A program made the position numbers and the translations under genes. From Plasmodium malariae (taxonomy: Eukaryota > Apicomplexa > Aconoidasida > Haemosporida > Plasmodiidae), in assembly GCF_900090045.1 (NCBI RefSeq), contig NC_041785.1:1116001-1180000 (forward strand): a DNA stretch of 64,000 nucleotides. Direction: 5' to 3'. Positions 23,171-36,029 of the stretch are shown here, piece by piece (position 1 is the stretch's first letter; every line of letters begins with the position of its first letter). The notes beneath the pieces are model-generated. The model worked only from the letters and a program-made list of their open reading frames with translations, was not told the DNA's origin and did no database searches.

Positions 23171-24719
23171 GAATTCTTCATAATACTATATATATAGATG
23201 GATAGATATATGCATATGCGTCATTGAGGCATCTTCCTCTCTTTAGTATTCAAGGGTATATATGCCTACACGCATCAGTATATGAATGTATATACGTACA
23301 TATATAAATGTATACGCGTAAATATATATACTGCTTCAAAATGTTTTAAATTATCAGCTTTTCTTGATGCATATGCTGATTTTATTTTACTTATCTTAGA
23401 ATTCTTTCACTTTCACTTTCTCTTTTTTTTTTTTTTTTTCCTCGATCTTGTATTTAAAAAGAAAAATTTATATCAAATATATTGCAGCAAAATGGATTAT
23501 AGCAAAATTAAGTATACCACAATATTCTAGCTTTATTTCTTTTACTGCATCATTCATCCTCAAACGTGTTAAGCATAATATTTTGTAAATTTTCATATGA
23601 GCGTATATGTATATATTAATGTATAAGGGACGAAATACTGTAATTTTATTTAGAAAAATGAAAAGTGCAAAAATGCTTTTATAGGTGATTAATGACACTT
23701 TTTATAGAAAAAAGTTTCGGAATTAAAAAAAAAAATGTATGAACGGTACATATTTTTTTGAGTATTCATTCATTTGTTCATTTAATAGCATATTTATATG
23801 GGCATACATACATATACATTAATTTGTACGTATGTATATGTATATGTATATATAAGCATATGTATATATATAAGCCTACTTATATTCTTATCTGTACCCC
23901 TATTTGAACCTCCATTTGTGTTCCTAACTATACATTTATCATCTTACTCACTTGTATGCATAATTACGAATGAACTAGGAAAATGAAAGCCTTTCAAGCT
24001 TTACTCCAAAGAATATGGAGTTTTCCATAAAACAAGAAAACAAATAATTTTTTTTTTTTTTATAATTTGTACATTCTTAAGCGTATGTGTAACAAAAATA
24101 AAATATAGTACGACTACCTTTTTCTACGCATTAGCACATTTTTGTTTTTTCTGAAATATGTAGTATATGTATATTTTCATGTGAAAAATACAGAACAGGG
24201 GTGTATACTCCCGTTCAGGCGTGGGGTATTAAATAAGAAATTTGCTTTTTCCATTTTTCGATATTTCCATTTTTCGATATTTCTATTTTTCGATATTTCC
24301 ATGTTTCGTTATTTCCATTTTTCGATATTTCCATGTTTCGTTATTTCCATTTTTCGATATTTCCATTTTTCGATATTTCTTTTTTTTCCATTTTTCCTTT
24401 TTATCATATTTCAACAAATGTGTGGCTACAAGAAACCATTACATAATATATAATGGCTTTTATTACTATAATCCTTATTCTGTTATTTATGTTTATCTTA
24501 TTTGACTATAATTTTTGTTCCAAAGCATTAGTGTTCTACATAGGAAACAAATCCTTGAAAATTCTTAAGCGGTAGGATGAGGCACTTTGGAGCGTCCGTG
24601 TACATGCACATATGTGAATATATGAGTGTATACTTGCCGCTTTGCCCTCCCGTCAGTAGTATTACTCTTGCTGTACTTCTTTCCCTTCGTGCCTACGTTT
24701 CCGTGCATTTCGTTCTATA
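23171..24719. other. Divergent intergenic region, no secure gene
   Basis: Spacer between the RBM5-like gene and the giant hydrolase-like gene, which are transcribed away from each other. It contains a 16-bp minisatellite (24250-24395) and poly-A/T. Open stretches at 23468-23556 (minus) and 24568-24711 (minus) are not supported by splice or start evidence. Confidence 0.5.
24250..24395. repeat. 16-bp minisatellite CCATTTTTCGATATTT
   Basis: About nine tandem copies of ccatttttcgatattt with gtttcgtt and ctattttt variants. Confidence 0.85.
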
Positions 24720-27700
24720 ATGCATACCCTATTCGTCAGTATTGTTTATAGTCGTGCATGGATTCTTAATAATTGCTTAGTGTTTAGTGGTAAGTGATTG
24801 TTGCTTAGTCAGAGAATAGAACATCTAACAATGCTTGGGTCTTCTTGTGCAATTACTTTTGACTCTTGAGCACGCGGAGGGAACGGCATGAAAGGGAGAT
24901 ACACGTTCGTATAAATGAGTAGACATATGTATATACATGTATATGTATATATATATATATATACATATATTAACATGCACATATACAAGTACCCATATAC
25001 ATGTATATATGTATTCCCATTTGCACCCTTCTCCCAACAACAGATGTAGCAACCTGGAAAAAATTTACAGAAGCACCATTTATCTCTTATTTCCCCTTTT
25101 TCAACAGCTATTTGTGCACACATTTTATTTTTACATAGAAGAAAAAAAGACATACTTGAGTAATTTAATATATGAAAATTTAGAACAAAGGAAAGAAGAT
25201 GAAGAAGAAAAAAGGAGTAGTTACAAAAGTTTTAATGATGGAAAAAAAAATATGAATAGTTTGCTTATTAGTACAGTAAACAAGATAAAAAAATATATAT
25301 ACTTGAAAGCATTACATTTATTTTTTTTTATTGTAGAATATACAAATATTTATGGAAATATTAATTTGAAGAGTAATATAAACACAAGAGAAGTATTGAA
25401 TAACAACAGTTTTGGTGTTGTAATTATTGATTATTATTTACCGAACTGTGCAATAAAAAAAAAAAAAAAAAAAAAAAAGAAAAAAAAAAGTGATACTAGT
25501 AGTGAAGTAAGCAATACTAATAGCAGCATTGACCTGTACGATTTTGTAAATATAAAACAAGAAAAAAAAATTAAGTTAATTCTCATCGATAAAAAATGGA
25601 AGAGTGTTTTAAATATATCACACATTGACGATGCTGATGTCCAATTTTTATATTTACAAGATTCTGTTTTAATACAACATCTCCAATTTTCATGCATATT
25701 CCAAGGTGATTATTCAAAAACATCTTTTAACTCGAATGAACAGAAGAAGGACGATGCACTAACGGGATGCACTAAATGGAAAGGCGGAAATTGTAAAGGG
25801 GAAAAAGAGATGGTAAAAGAAGCAGTAAAAGTTGGGAATGAAGCGGTAAAAGACATATGGAACGAAGCTGTAAAAGACGTAGGGGATGAAGCGATAAAAG
25901 ACGTAGGGAACGAAGCGATAAAAGACGTAGGGAACGAAGCGATAAAAGACGTAGGGAACGAAGCGATAAAAGACGTAGGGAACGAAGCGATAAAAGACGT
26001 AGGGAACGAAGCGATAAAAGACGTATTAGTAGCAGGAAGTGGGGAAGAAAAAACTATCCCCTTGTCAGAAAAGAAGGGTCATCAGGGGGAGGAAATAAAA
26101 AAATATTTCCCACAAAATGAGCTAAAGGAAAAGAGAAAATGGACATATATTTTGGATGGGTCGGAGGTAGAAGAAGACAAAGGGAAGAGTCAGTTGAAGA
26201 GGGAGAAGGAAAATCAAAACTACTACACAAGTAAGAGGTCTAGAATGGGGGAAAATAAAATGAAAGAGGAATTTAAAGCATACCTAAGTAAATGGAAATA
26301 CAAAAATGTAAAAGGTATAATAGTTATAATACCTGAAATATTTTACAATTACGTAAATATAAACGATATGAAAAGGAATGTTCCGTTATATTATTTTTTA
26401 ACGAAAGATGTAAAGGTAGATGCCTTTACAGTCATAGCCAAGTTGTTAGGGTATATTTGCATTCACATACATATTAATTTAAATTTTGGTTTATCCATTC
26501 CTTTTATTTTTAAGACGGAGAATACGAATATTTTAAATATTCCAAATGAGTTTAACGGGATAAGTAAGAATAATAGTAAAGATAATAATTATGATGATAA
26601 TACTAGTGTGCAAAGGGACAACAATGTCGATGGGCCTGTGAAAAGTCAGGCAAAACAAAGTAGTCGATGGAAACAGAACAGTGCAATAAATAACAACTGT
26701 ACGTGCAAGGATAAAAAGAATAGCAATGAGGACTACACAACGGTGAAGAAGTGTATGCCTGATGTTAAACATGACGAAAATGAAGCGGAGGGAAAGAAGG
26801 AGGAGAAGAAGGAGGAGGAGAAGAAGAAGGAAAAACAAAAAAGACATACCAGTACGAGTCATAACGACATTGAGAAGAGAACTAATCGTTATGTTACGCA
26901 TCATCCTTGCAATGATTACGAATTAATGGAAAATAGTGATAGGAAAGATAAGCACGATGAGCATGTTAATCAGGTTGATCAAGTTAAGCACGTTAAGCAT
27001 GATGAGGTAAGGCTAAAATCAAAGGAGTGTGAGGGTGCACGTACGTCTACAACTTCTGAACAAGTTCATGCACCCCTGTTTTCTTGCCCTTTCTCCTTTT
27101 TTAATGATAACATTAACGACCTAAATATAGCCATGTCTCATTTCAAAACACTTTTTAAAAATTATAATTTTATTTTCTTAAGTTTTAATGATGGAACAAA
27201 TATCATGTTAAATTATTTTTTAGAAATAATTCAAAAAAAGAAAAAGAATAAAGGTGCAGGGGATAAACATCAAACGCACTTTAATATAAACAATGTTAAT
27301 CCGTATAAATGTAATTTATCCAGTTATAAAAAGATAAATCTAAATGACAAAAAAATGGATTTATTCGGCATGGAGAAGGGAAAAGACAAGAATAACAGAA
27401 GACTGACTAGGGTAAATAGGAGCGACGACGAAAATGATGGCACAAATAAAATACATAACAGGAGTAACATTATGAACATTTTTTTCAAAGACAGGAGAAA
27501 GGAAGAAAAGCATCATGTGAAAGAAGAGAAAGTGAAGGAAGTGAGAGAAGTAAAGACAGAGAAAACTAGTCATAAAAAGTTCTTTAAAGGAATAAAGAAG
27601 TGGAATATAGACAAAATTATTAGTGATATAAAGGGAAGCGACAGAAGGAGGAACTTGCAGTATGTTCAGTATATTAATGAAGAACCGAATCAGAAGATGG

Positions 27701-30700
27701 AAAAAAGAAACACAGAGAATTCTAATGGTAGCTATGATGATGAAAATATTTTGGAGCAAGTCGTGAAGGAGCAGATGAGCTGTGAGGGGAGGGAAAAAAA
27801 GGAGGAGAAGAAGGAGGAGCAGCAGCAGGATGAGCAGCAGCAGGATGAGCAGGAGCAGGAACACTACTCACAGGACGGTGAATTTTGTGAAGGGGGAAAA
27901 CTAGATAAGGATGAAGGATCAGTGGATAGGATGAATAATGATATAAGTAACAAGAGTAAGGAAAAAAAGAAACAAAAGAAGGAGGAGCAACTGCAGCAGT
28001 CAGGGAAAAATTCGAACGAGCCAGAGTTTTTCACGCAGTGGAAAAAAAAAATGAAGAAGAATAAAGGAAAGAAGAAGCTGAAGGGGAAAATAAAAAATAT
28101 TAAAGAAAAATGGAAAAAAAAAAAAAAAATCGAAACTCTTTTAAATTTTCCAAAATTAAAAATGATAAATAAAAGTAAAGAACATATTTTAGAAAAAAAT
28201 GATGAGTTAGAAAAAAGTGAAAATAATCAAGGGAAAGAAAACGAGTCCAAGTTGTTAGTTCCCACCATTCAAACACTCTCAAATGACAAGGGGTTAAATG
28301 CTGATATGCGTATGTGTAATTCGAAATATGATGACACGCATAGTAATAGTAGTGGTAGCATTAGAAACGATAGCTGTGGGGGAATACAATGTAACAGCAA
28401 TGACTATGCTCCAAATCGTTATAATAATGACTATGCTCCAAATCGTTATAATAATGACTATGCTCCAAATCGTTATAATAATGACTATGCTCCAAATCGT
28501 TATAATAATGGCGATTCCCCAAATCGTTATAATGGTGCCTGCCCAAATAGCAACACCAGCAGCAGTAACAACGAGAACGGGAGTTTCGTCAACTTGAGTC
28601 GATTCCTCGAAGAAAAGCCCCAAAAAAAGGAAGAGGAGTGGGCTTATACGGACAACGCTAAAAAGAATGGTGTAGAAGAAAATAAAAAGAAATCGAGTGA
28701 ACCCTTTTTTGAAAAAAATTTAAAAAATAAAATCATAAAATTAAACGTTTTAGAAAAATTTAGAAATAAAGAAATAAAAACAAATGAGACACCATATGAA
28801 GATGTGTCAGGTATATCACAGAAATTTCGTTACAAATTTTTTAAAATAAAAAATAAATTGAAGCAAAATTTTAATACCTTAGAAAATAAGAAAATTGTAC
28901 AAGAGAATAAAAAAAATGTAGAAAGAGATAGAATAAATATAAATTCATTTATAAAAAATAAAAATGTAACAGTTGGAACTGAAGAAGATAGTAACAACTC
29001 GAACATGTGGGCATATGATGAATATGGAAAAAGACAATCGAAAGAAATATGTATATTAATTAATTTTTCATATAATAATATGTTTGATATATTTAATTAT
29101 CCTGATGCTTTTGTAGAAAAAAAAAAAAAAAAATTTTCGATTTTTCATAAAATTTTATATACTATTAAAATTTTTTTTAATTCCTTTTCGGTTTTAGTAA
29201 AGCAGAAATATTTTTTTTCTTCAACTAATAAATTTACAAAATTTTTGAAGATGTCCTATTTTTATAATTTCGACCATAAAACATTAGAGAAAAATAATTT
29301 TATGGAAATTATGAGATACAATTTTTTAGTACACAAATATAGGAACAGAAATAGTAATGATTGTAGTAACTTAAGAAGAGAACATTATTCAGGCAGTTTT
29401 AATAATTCAATGATGAGTGAACAGTTCTTTTTGAGTGATAATGATTTTTGTAATGACAATGAAGAACAACATGTAAAAGGAAATCATGTAAACGATATCA
29501 AGGTGAGAAGCGGTGTTAACTGTACGAATAATTGTAGTAGGATACCTCCTAAGAGTTATAACAAAACTATTTGTAATTATAATTGCAGTAACTCTAGTAA
29601 GTACAGTGATGTGCACAACAGGAGTTTCTTCACTTCGGGTAGAATTGCCAACTGCAGCGGAAATAGGTTCAATACTGAACATGTGTGTGATAGGGACAAA
29701 GCTAACAGTACAACGTGTAATAGTGCCCGTTATATGGATGATAAAAACTGTAATGGCTTCCATATAAGCAATATACCCATTCCTCGTGTAATTATCGAAA
29801 GTAGGGATATATTCAATACGTTTAGTAGAAGCCATGAAGATGCTACTGTGAACGTGGACAGAACATACATAAATGATGATATTGTCTTTTGTTATGATAA
29901 CACCAATCAGAATGGTCCAGGAAATAAGTTAATAAAAGTATGTGTTAATGAAAGGCAGGAGAGAAATTCCAGTAATATTGTGGGAAGCAAATCTTCTAAA
30001 ACAAATAGCATAAAAGAATTTTCGAAAAATTTCCCCCGTAACGTTAATGGGGAAGATGCATCTTCACATAGTAAGCACGTCGGTGGGGTAAATGGGGAAG
30101 AGGGGCGAAATAGCCATTCAAAAGAGAGGAATAAGGTGTCTAATCGTAGTAGTAGTAGTAGTAGCAGCAGTAGTAGTAGCAGTGGTAGTAGCAGTGGTAG
30201 TAGCAGTGGTAGTAGCAGTGGTAGTAGCAGTGGTAATAGCAGTGGTAATAGCAGTGGTAATAGCAGTGGTAATAGCAGTGGTAATAGCAGTGGTAATAGC
30301 AGTGGTAATAGCAGTGGTAATCTGATGGGAAATGCTGATGAGCTGAAGCTAGGTCGTTTACCACTCGATCGATGTAATAACTCAGAAAGTATCTTGGAAG
30401 ATGCCCTACAGGAAACAGCATGCAAAGGTAAAGATAAACATACAAGTAAAGATACAAGTAAAGATACAAGTGGAGATAAAAGTAGAAATAAAAGTAGAAA
30501 TAAAAGTAGAAATAAAAGTAGAGATAAAAGTAGAGATAAAAGTAGAAATAAAAGTAGAGATAAAAGTAGAGATAAAAGTAGAAGTAAAGGTAGAGATAAA
30601 AGTAGAAATAAAGGTAGAGATAAAGGTAGAGATAAAGGTAAAGATAAAGGTAAAGATAAAGGTAGAGATAAAGGTAAAGATAAAGGTAAAGATAAAGGTA

Positions 30701-31482
30701 AAGATAAAGGTAGAGATAAAGGTAAAGATAAACGCAGAGATAAAAGTAATAACAAATATAAATATATAACCGCCGCAAAAGAAGAAGAAGAAAAAAAAAG
30801 AAAAAAAAAAAATTATGCAAGCAGTATTTCATATAAGGACTATACTGCTAAGGGTATTATGAGGGCCTATTATAACATGAAAACATTATATGAAAAATGG
30901 AAATTTTATTTTGAAGAAAGAAACATACATATGAACAAACAAGATTATTTTTTGGTCAATTTATCATTTATATATAATGTTTATAATTATATAATACTAA
31001 TATATATGTGTACATATTTCAATATAGAGAGCTATTATAATTTTTGTGACAGCAAGAAATTTTATGAACTTGTTTATAAAATGAATACGTATAATAATAA
31101 AAAGAAAGGCTTAATATTACGAAAAAATAATATATATTTATCTTCAAACATATCAGTCATTCCAAATTTTTTTTATTATAATGATTATAAATTGTTAAAA
31201 GTTTTTTTCTATATATTACAAAATTCCTCCAATCAGTTCATTTCCAAAAATATAGAGCATTTCAATTTTCCCATTATTTTAATTTTCTGTTCAGACTCGA
31301 AGAATTTTCATTTCAATTATTTTGATATTACCAAAATTTCAAAAAATAACAATATTATTTATTTACTATACAAAAGAGGAAATGAGGGACTATTCCTCTC
31401 AGGTATGAAACCCTACATTTGGATTTACAAGATCCTGTTTGATTTCGTTGAAACGCTGTTTCTGTCCTCATTGGACATTTGA
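24720..31482 (+). CDS. Giant degenerate YheT/ABHD-type alpha/beta hydrolase-like protein
   Basis: About 2137 residues by this model: exon 1 24720-24789 (starts MHTLFVSIVYSRAWILN), intron GTAAGT...TACATAG, exon 2 25139-31482, phase 1. An alternative single-exon start at 24937 lies in a TA repeat and is less likely. Conserved islands between large Lys/Glu/Asn/Ser inserts resemble the YheT/ABHD1-3 family. These are a VKGIIVIIPE strand (about 26311), the IAMSHFKTLFKNYNFIFLSF strand with elbow SFNDGTNIMLNYFLE (about 27125-27225), an ILINFSYNNMFDIFNYPDAF segment, and the C-terminal PIILIFCSDSKNF ... YLLYKRGNEGLFLSGMKP with a trailing helix. The family's nucleophile Ser (GxSxGGN) is Asn here, and the GGH histidine is also Asn, so the protein is probably inactive as an esterase (inference). 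Repeats include NEAIKDVG (25850-26020), NRYNNDYAP (28400-28520), SSGN/SSGS (30150-30320) and DK[SG][RK] (30470-30740). Family assignment is by eye and tentative. Confidence 0.6.
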
Positions 31483-32569
31483 GCAAGGGGTAAGTATTGA
31501 GGGGTGTGTTTATGAACTGGTATGCATGATGAACGCAATTGGATGGATAAACGTAGTCATTTTATGGCCCACACCGCACTGCTGTTGTATGTTCCTTCCT
31601 TATTTTCACATACATGACAAAACTGTTTTTTCATTATTATGCTAATGCTCAAGTGGATAATATATTTTTGCTGTCATTGCACATTTTACCTTTTACTACA
31701 TATTTTTTTTTTTTTTTTTATTTTTACATCCTCTTTTTTTATTTTTACTTTAACTTTCTTTTTTTGTACTTTTATTTTTACTTCCTCTTTTATTATTATT
31801 TTATTTTTTTTTTTTTTCTATACAACCATTATTCCTCACGTCATTAAGTTGTTCATTACATTTCTCCCATTTAACCGCAGCTTTTTTAAAATTTTGAAAC
31901 GATACAAATAATTCGAGTCTTTTTTGTTAATAATGCGGAGGGAGGTCCGAATGGTTCTTCCTTCATTATGTAGAGTGAGAGGTTTAAGCATGGACATGCA
32001 GAAATGCTTGCAGAAACGTGTGTATAGATATGTACGTAAAAATGCACAATCAAGACTGTGCAGATACACATATACATACTTATGCGTCGAATCGATTTAA
32101 CAATTTACCAATTTAATCAATTTTCTAATTTGTGATGCACTAAAAACAAAACGCTAAAGAACAAATGGGACGCCTCAGCTAAATGTAAAGTAACGGGCGT
32201 ATACAGATACATATATGTATTGTTTATTTTTCTAAAAAGAGAAAATGTTAGCATGTCTGAATTGTACATGCGCACACGAACAGAGGTAATCCACAAAAAA
32301 AAAAAGCAAAGAAGCAAAGAAACAATGAAGCATTTAAGCAATGAAGCATTTAAGCAATGAAGCACTGATGCAATGAAGCACTGATGCAACGAAGCACTGA
32401 TGCAACGAAGCACTGATGCAACGAAGCACTGATGCAATGAAGCACTGAGGCAATGAAGCTCTGAAGCAGAGTAGTGAAAGAAATGAAAAGAAAATATGTG
32501 AAATGGCATTGGAAGAAAATTTTCAAACAATTTAAAATAAACGTTAAAACAAAACGGAACGCAAGACGA
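31483..32569. other. Intergenic with a GC-raised island and a 16-bp repeat
   Basis: Between the hydrolase-like gene and the convergent TPR gene. The island 31836-32101 is open on both strands: minus (ATG near 31988, MSMLKPLTLHNEGRTIRTS..., about 50 codons) and plus (ATG 31961, MRREVRMVLPSLCRV..., about 46 codons). Neither can be preferred by eye. The remainder is T-rich. Confidence 0.4.
32322..32470. repeat. 16-bp minisatellite GAAGCACTGATGCAAC
   Basis: About nine tandem copies of gaagcactgatgcaac-type units near the 3' end of the TPR gene, with shorter aagcaatg units at the left edge. Confidence 0.8.
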
Positions 32570-33424
32570 TCAATGCTGCAACTTCATCTCTATAAGCTTC
32601 TGCGCAAACTTCTTATGATTGAAGTTGTCCGGGTTTATCTGCACAGCCTTATTCTGGAAAGTGATAGCTTCATTTATCCTACCAAGGTCATCATAACAAG
32701 ATGCAATTAAAGATAATACTTCCGTATTATTTGGTTCCTTTTTAAGTATTGCTTCAAAATGCGATAGGGCAATATTGCTATCAATATATCTATATAGATT
32801 ACCTAAAGAGAACAAGGTAGGTATATTATTCGGATCCGAGGAAAGAATTAGTTTAAATGTATTTATAGCTTTTTCTGTATCATTCATTTGTTGATATAAA
32901 ACTCCTTTTTTATATATATATTCAATTTTGGATGGATTGTAAGAAATAGCCTTGTCATAATAGAATAAAGATTTATCTATAAAATCATGTATACAACATA
33001 GATCCGCAATTTCATTATACACTGATGCAATTTTTTTATTTATAGTAACGTTTTTATTCTCATCATTGTGATAATTTGATGATGGATAGTCTGTACATGT
33101 TTCTTCATTATTGTTTCCTTTCCAATTAGAATTCACAGAATTATTTTGAACTATTTCTTGCGGCCTTAATTCAAATTCTACAATATTTTTATATATTTTT
33201 GCATTACTGTCTTTCATTTTTTTTAAAATTTTCAATGCTTTCAAATACAAATCTAAGGAGTCATTATAACTACAATTCCGTATCTCTCTTGCTTTTTTAA
33301 CAATCAGTTGTATATCACTTTCTTTAAAATATATCTCTTCTTCAGTTTCTAATCTTTCTGAATCGAGTAGTTTCATACTCGCGTAATTATAATACTCCAT
33401 ATTTTTGCTGGCAGACCCTCCCAT
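32570..33424 (-). CDS. TPR protein with predicted N-terminal myristoylation
   Basis: Single exon, 284 residues. The N-terminus MGGSASK fits the N-myristoylation consensus (Gly2, Ser6, Lys7), so membrane attachment is likely (inference). Residues about 130-275 form four tetratricopeptide repeats, with landmarks such as SLFYYDKAISYNPS, GVLYQQMNDTEKAINTFK, LGNLYRY and ASCYDDLGRINEAITFQNKA. TPRs are protein-protein interaction scaffolds. An N-terminal helical region (30-90) precedes an Asn-rich linker. No enzyme domain is visible, and the partner is unknown. Confidence 0.85.
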   Translation of the reverse strand: MGGSASKNMEYYNYASMKLLDSERLETEEEIYFKESDIQLIVKKAREIRNCSYNDSLDLYLKALKILKKMKDSNAKIYKNIVEFELRPQEIVQNNSVNSNWKGNNNEETCTDYPSSNYHNDENKNVTINKKIASVYNEIADLCCIHDFIDKSLFYYDKAISYNPSKIEYIYKKGVLYQQMNDTEKAINTFKLILSSDPNNIPTLFSLGNLYRYIDSNIALSHFEAILKKEPNNTEVLSLIASCYDDLGRINEAITFQNKAVQINPDNFNHKKFAQKLIEMKLQH

Positions 33425-34348
33425 TGTTACCTAATAAAATGCGTTCAAATTGGGCGTTAAAAAAAAAAAAAATAAAAAAAAAAAAATGGGTCTTAACAAG
33501 TCCTTTCCCTTGCCGCCTAGCAGTTCCCTTAACTGTTACTGATACTGTAACTGTTACTCTGTTTGGACGTGTATTCGTGTGCAATGGTAAGAAAAAACAT
33601 TCGATTTTGTCTGTTTAAGAATCAAATACGCACTTTTTGGAAAAATATACCTTAATTTTATTATTTTTTTTTATTATTTTTTATTTTTTTTATTTTTTAT
33701 TTTTTTTATTTTTTATTTTTTTTATTTTTTTTATTTTTTATTTTTTTCGTTGCTCCTGCTGCTGTATTTTGAGCACTGGAAATATGAGGAGAAAAATTTT
33801 GTAATAATAGACTTGGTTAATTCTTGATATTGAAAAAAAAGAAAAGGGTGATGGTGCAGAGCGGGAAATTTTATTTTACTCTTATTTTTGTCTTTAATAC
33901 TGATATTAATACTGATATTAATACTGTTATTAATACTGTTATTAATACTGCTATTTGTTACGCTGTAAAATTAAAATAATAAATATCTCTTAATGGATAG
34001 ATAAAAGATAACTACATATGCGCATATATACATATATAAATATGCTAATATATGTGTACATATAAATATGCTAATATATGTATATATATATATATATATA
34101 TATACGAATATATGTACGTATATATTTTTTCACATATGTACGCATTAATTTGCATATTAGTGAAGAGGCTAACAATTTCTTTTAAAATTGCGGGGAAAAA
34201 AAAATAATATAATACAATGTAATACAACATATAAAATATAATGTAGTATAATACAATATAATATAATGTAATACAATGCAGTATAATACAATATATATAT
34301 ATATATATATATAATATGTACCAATTCTTAAATCGAATTACTCTTAAA
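33425..34348. other. Intergenic, AT-rich
   Basis: Upstream region of the TPR gene. It holds a TTTTTATT array (33660-33750), a TAATACTGTTAT repeat (33897-33955), TA repeats and an ATAATGTAGTATAATACA repeat (34205-34290). I see no gene. Confidence 0.5.
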
Positions 34349-34615
34349 ATGGGTGCACAATTTTCCACGCACAATAAAATTTCGTCATATATCACATGGC
34401 ATTTGTTTCATATATCCTCTTATATTATTAGCAATGGAAAATGAATAAAAAAATACATGCAAAATAGAACTATACAAATGCGTATTGGCAGGCACTAATT
34501 CCTTAGTGTAAAATAGAATTATTAAATTCGTGCGCATGTGCTTATAATCTTAAATATTCAAAAATGTACGTTCAATGTATGTATTTATGTATGCACGCAC
34601 ATACATACGTGCCTT

Positions 34616-34658
<43 letters not shown>

Positions 34659-35219
34659 TCACGCATAAAATATTGTATTTTTTTTATGCTCTTCCCAGCA
34701 TACTTTTTTTCTCAAAATTCAAATATGATATTTTTTATTTATATTTGCTATTTTATATTTGCTATTTGATACTTTATATTTGATATTCGATACTTTATAT
34801 TTGATATATTTTTTTTTTTTGTAGGAAGAACAACGTTGTGCATATATTTGCGCTGTTCATTTTGTGTATAGGACAAAAATAAAATACTGAATAAATTGGC
34901 CAAACACTTTTCCCCAAAATTATAAATAGGGCATGCAACATACATTTGTGCGAAAGTTCATATATGCATACATACATTTATGTATAATATAATATTATAT
35001 ATGTGGGAATGCTTACGTATCATACGTACATGTTCATGCGCACATATTTGTATGAGTATTTATACATTTGTATCTCTACAGTTACATACGCATAGACATA
35101 CCCATTTACATATTTTAGCAAACATATATAGAGAACATGTACCTCATACTGCAAATGAAAGGAATATATTTTTTGCAAACTTTATAAACAGTAATGACAT
35201 TCTGTTATGCATTTACTAA
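34349..35219 (+). CDS. Candidate small 3-exon gene (65 aa), predicted myristoylated
   Basis: Manual model: exons 34349-34404, 34825-34865 and 35119-35219. Borders are GTTTCA...TTTGTAG and GTATAG...ATTTTAG, phases 2 and 1, both consistent. The product starts MGAQFSTHNK (Gly2 with Ser6, a myristoylation-type start), has a short hydrophobic stretch VVHIFALFIL, and ends with a polar, clearly coding-like tail (REHVPHTANERNIFF ... LLCIY). The first donor is weak. The 34795-34945 interval is also open on the minus strand, so the strand is not certain. No family recognised. Confidence 0.35.
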
Positions 35220-36029
35220 AAAAAATATGTATGCATTAATTTGTTGGGATATAGCATTATTAATTTTATTTCATCAATTTTTTTTTTTTTTACTCTCTAA
35301 TGTGTTAAGCAATGCGTTGTAAGAAGCTAGTACATGAATATTTGTGCAAATACATACATATATGTATACATACATGTGCATATATATAATAACCTGAGCC
35401 AAATAATTGTACATTCTTTAGTTCAAGTAAATACTATCACAATAAATAAAACAAGCAACACTTGGCTTTAAAAAAGTAAAATCTTTGTCCTCTTTTTTTT
35501 TTTTTTTTTTTTCTATTTAAAAAAATATAAAAATAAAATGTTTGAGGTATTTTTTAAAAATATTCACTATCCTTTATATGTAGCATTAAAACAACTTGTC
35601 ATCTTCTCTGTTGCACATAACTTTTGTATGAACGAAAAATTGTTCTTATCTTAATTATGATTATATCCATTCCTTTTAAAACGAAGAAAAAAGAACAACA
35701 CATATTCTGTACATTTTTACAATTTTAATTTAAAAAAAGGGATAAAAAAAAAAAAGAAAAGAAAAAATTTTCAGCAGTATGATATAGCAAACGTTTGGCA
35801 TTGCAGTAGATCTTAAGCTTAATTTTTTTTACAGTAACTAAGATGTTTAATAATAACAATGTCTTTATTTCATCAAAAAAAAAAAAAGAAAAAGAGAAAA
35901 AAAGAGAAAAAAAGAAAAAAAAGGAAAAAAAAAGAAAAAAAAAGAAAAAAAATGAATTAAAAAGAAAAAGTTTCTTTTAATTTAAGAAATTTAATTTTTA
36001 CAGTTCTACTGTATTTTATAAATCAATAC
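35220..36029. other. Intergenic, AT-rich, no gene seen
   Basis: Poly-T (35280-35292, 35492-35512) and a purine-rich AAAAAGAAAA tract (35875-35970). No exon-like island. Confidence 0.5.

Noticed and set aside
22312..23197. Long plus-strand frames antisense to the RBM5-like gene
   Set aside because: Mirror images of its Asn/Ser and Arg/Glu codon tracts; the sense strand has clear domains.
24568..24711. Minus-strand 47-codon frame starting MHGNVGTKGKKYSKSN
   Set aside because: Open and fairly GC-rich, but without support; it lies just upstream of the better-supported first exon (24720) of the plus-strand hydrolase-like gene.
27361..27864. Minus-strand Leu-rich frames under the hydrolase-like gene
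   Set aside because: Antisense of Glu/Lys/Gln codon runs.
29907..30832. 282- and 230-codon minus-strand frames
   Set aside because: Antisense shadows of the SSGN and DKSR tandem repeats.
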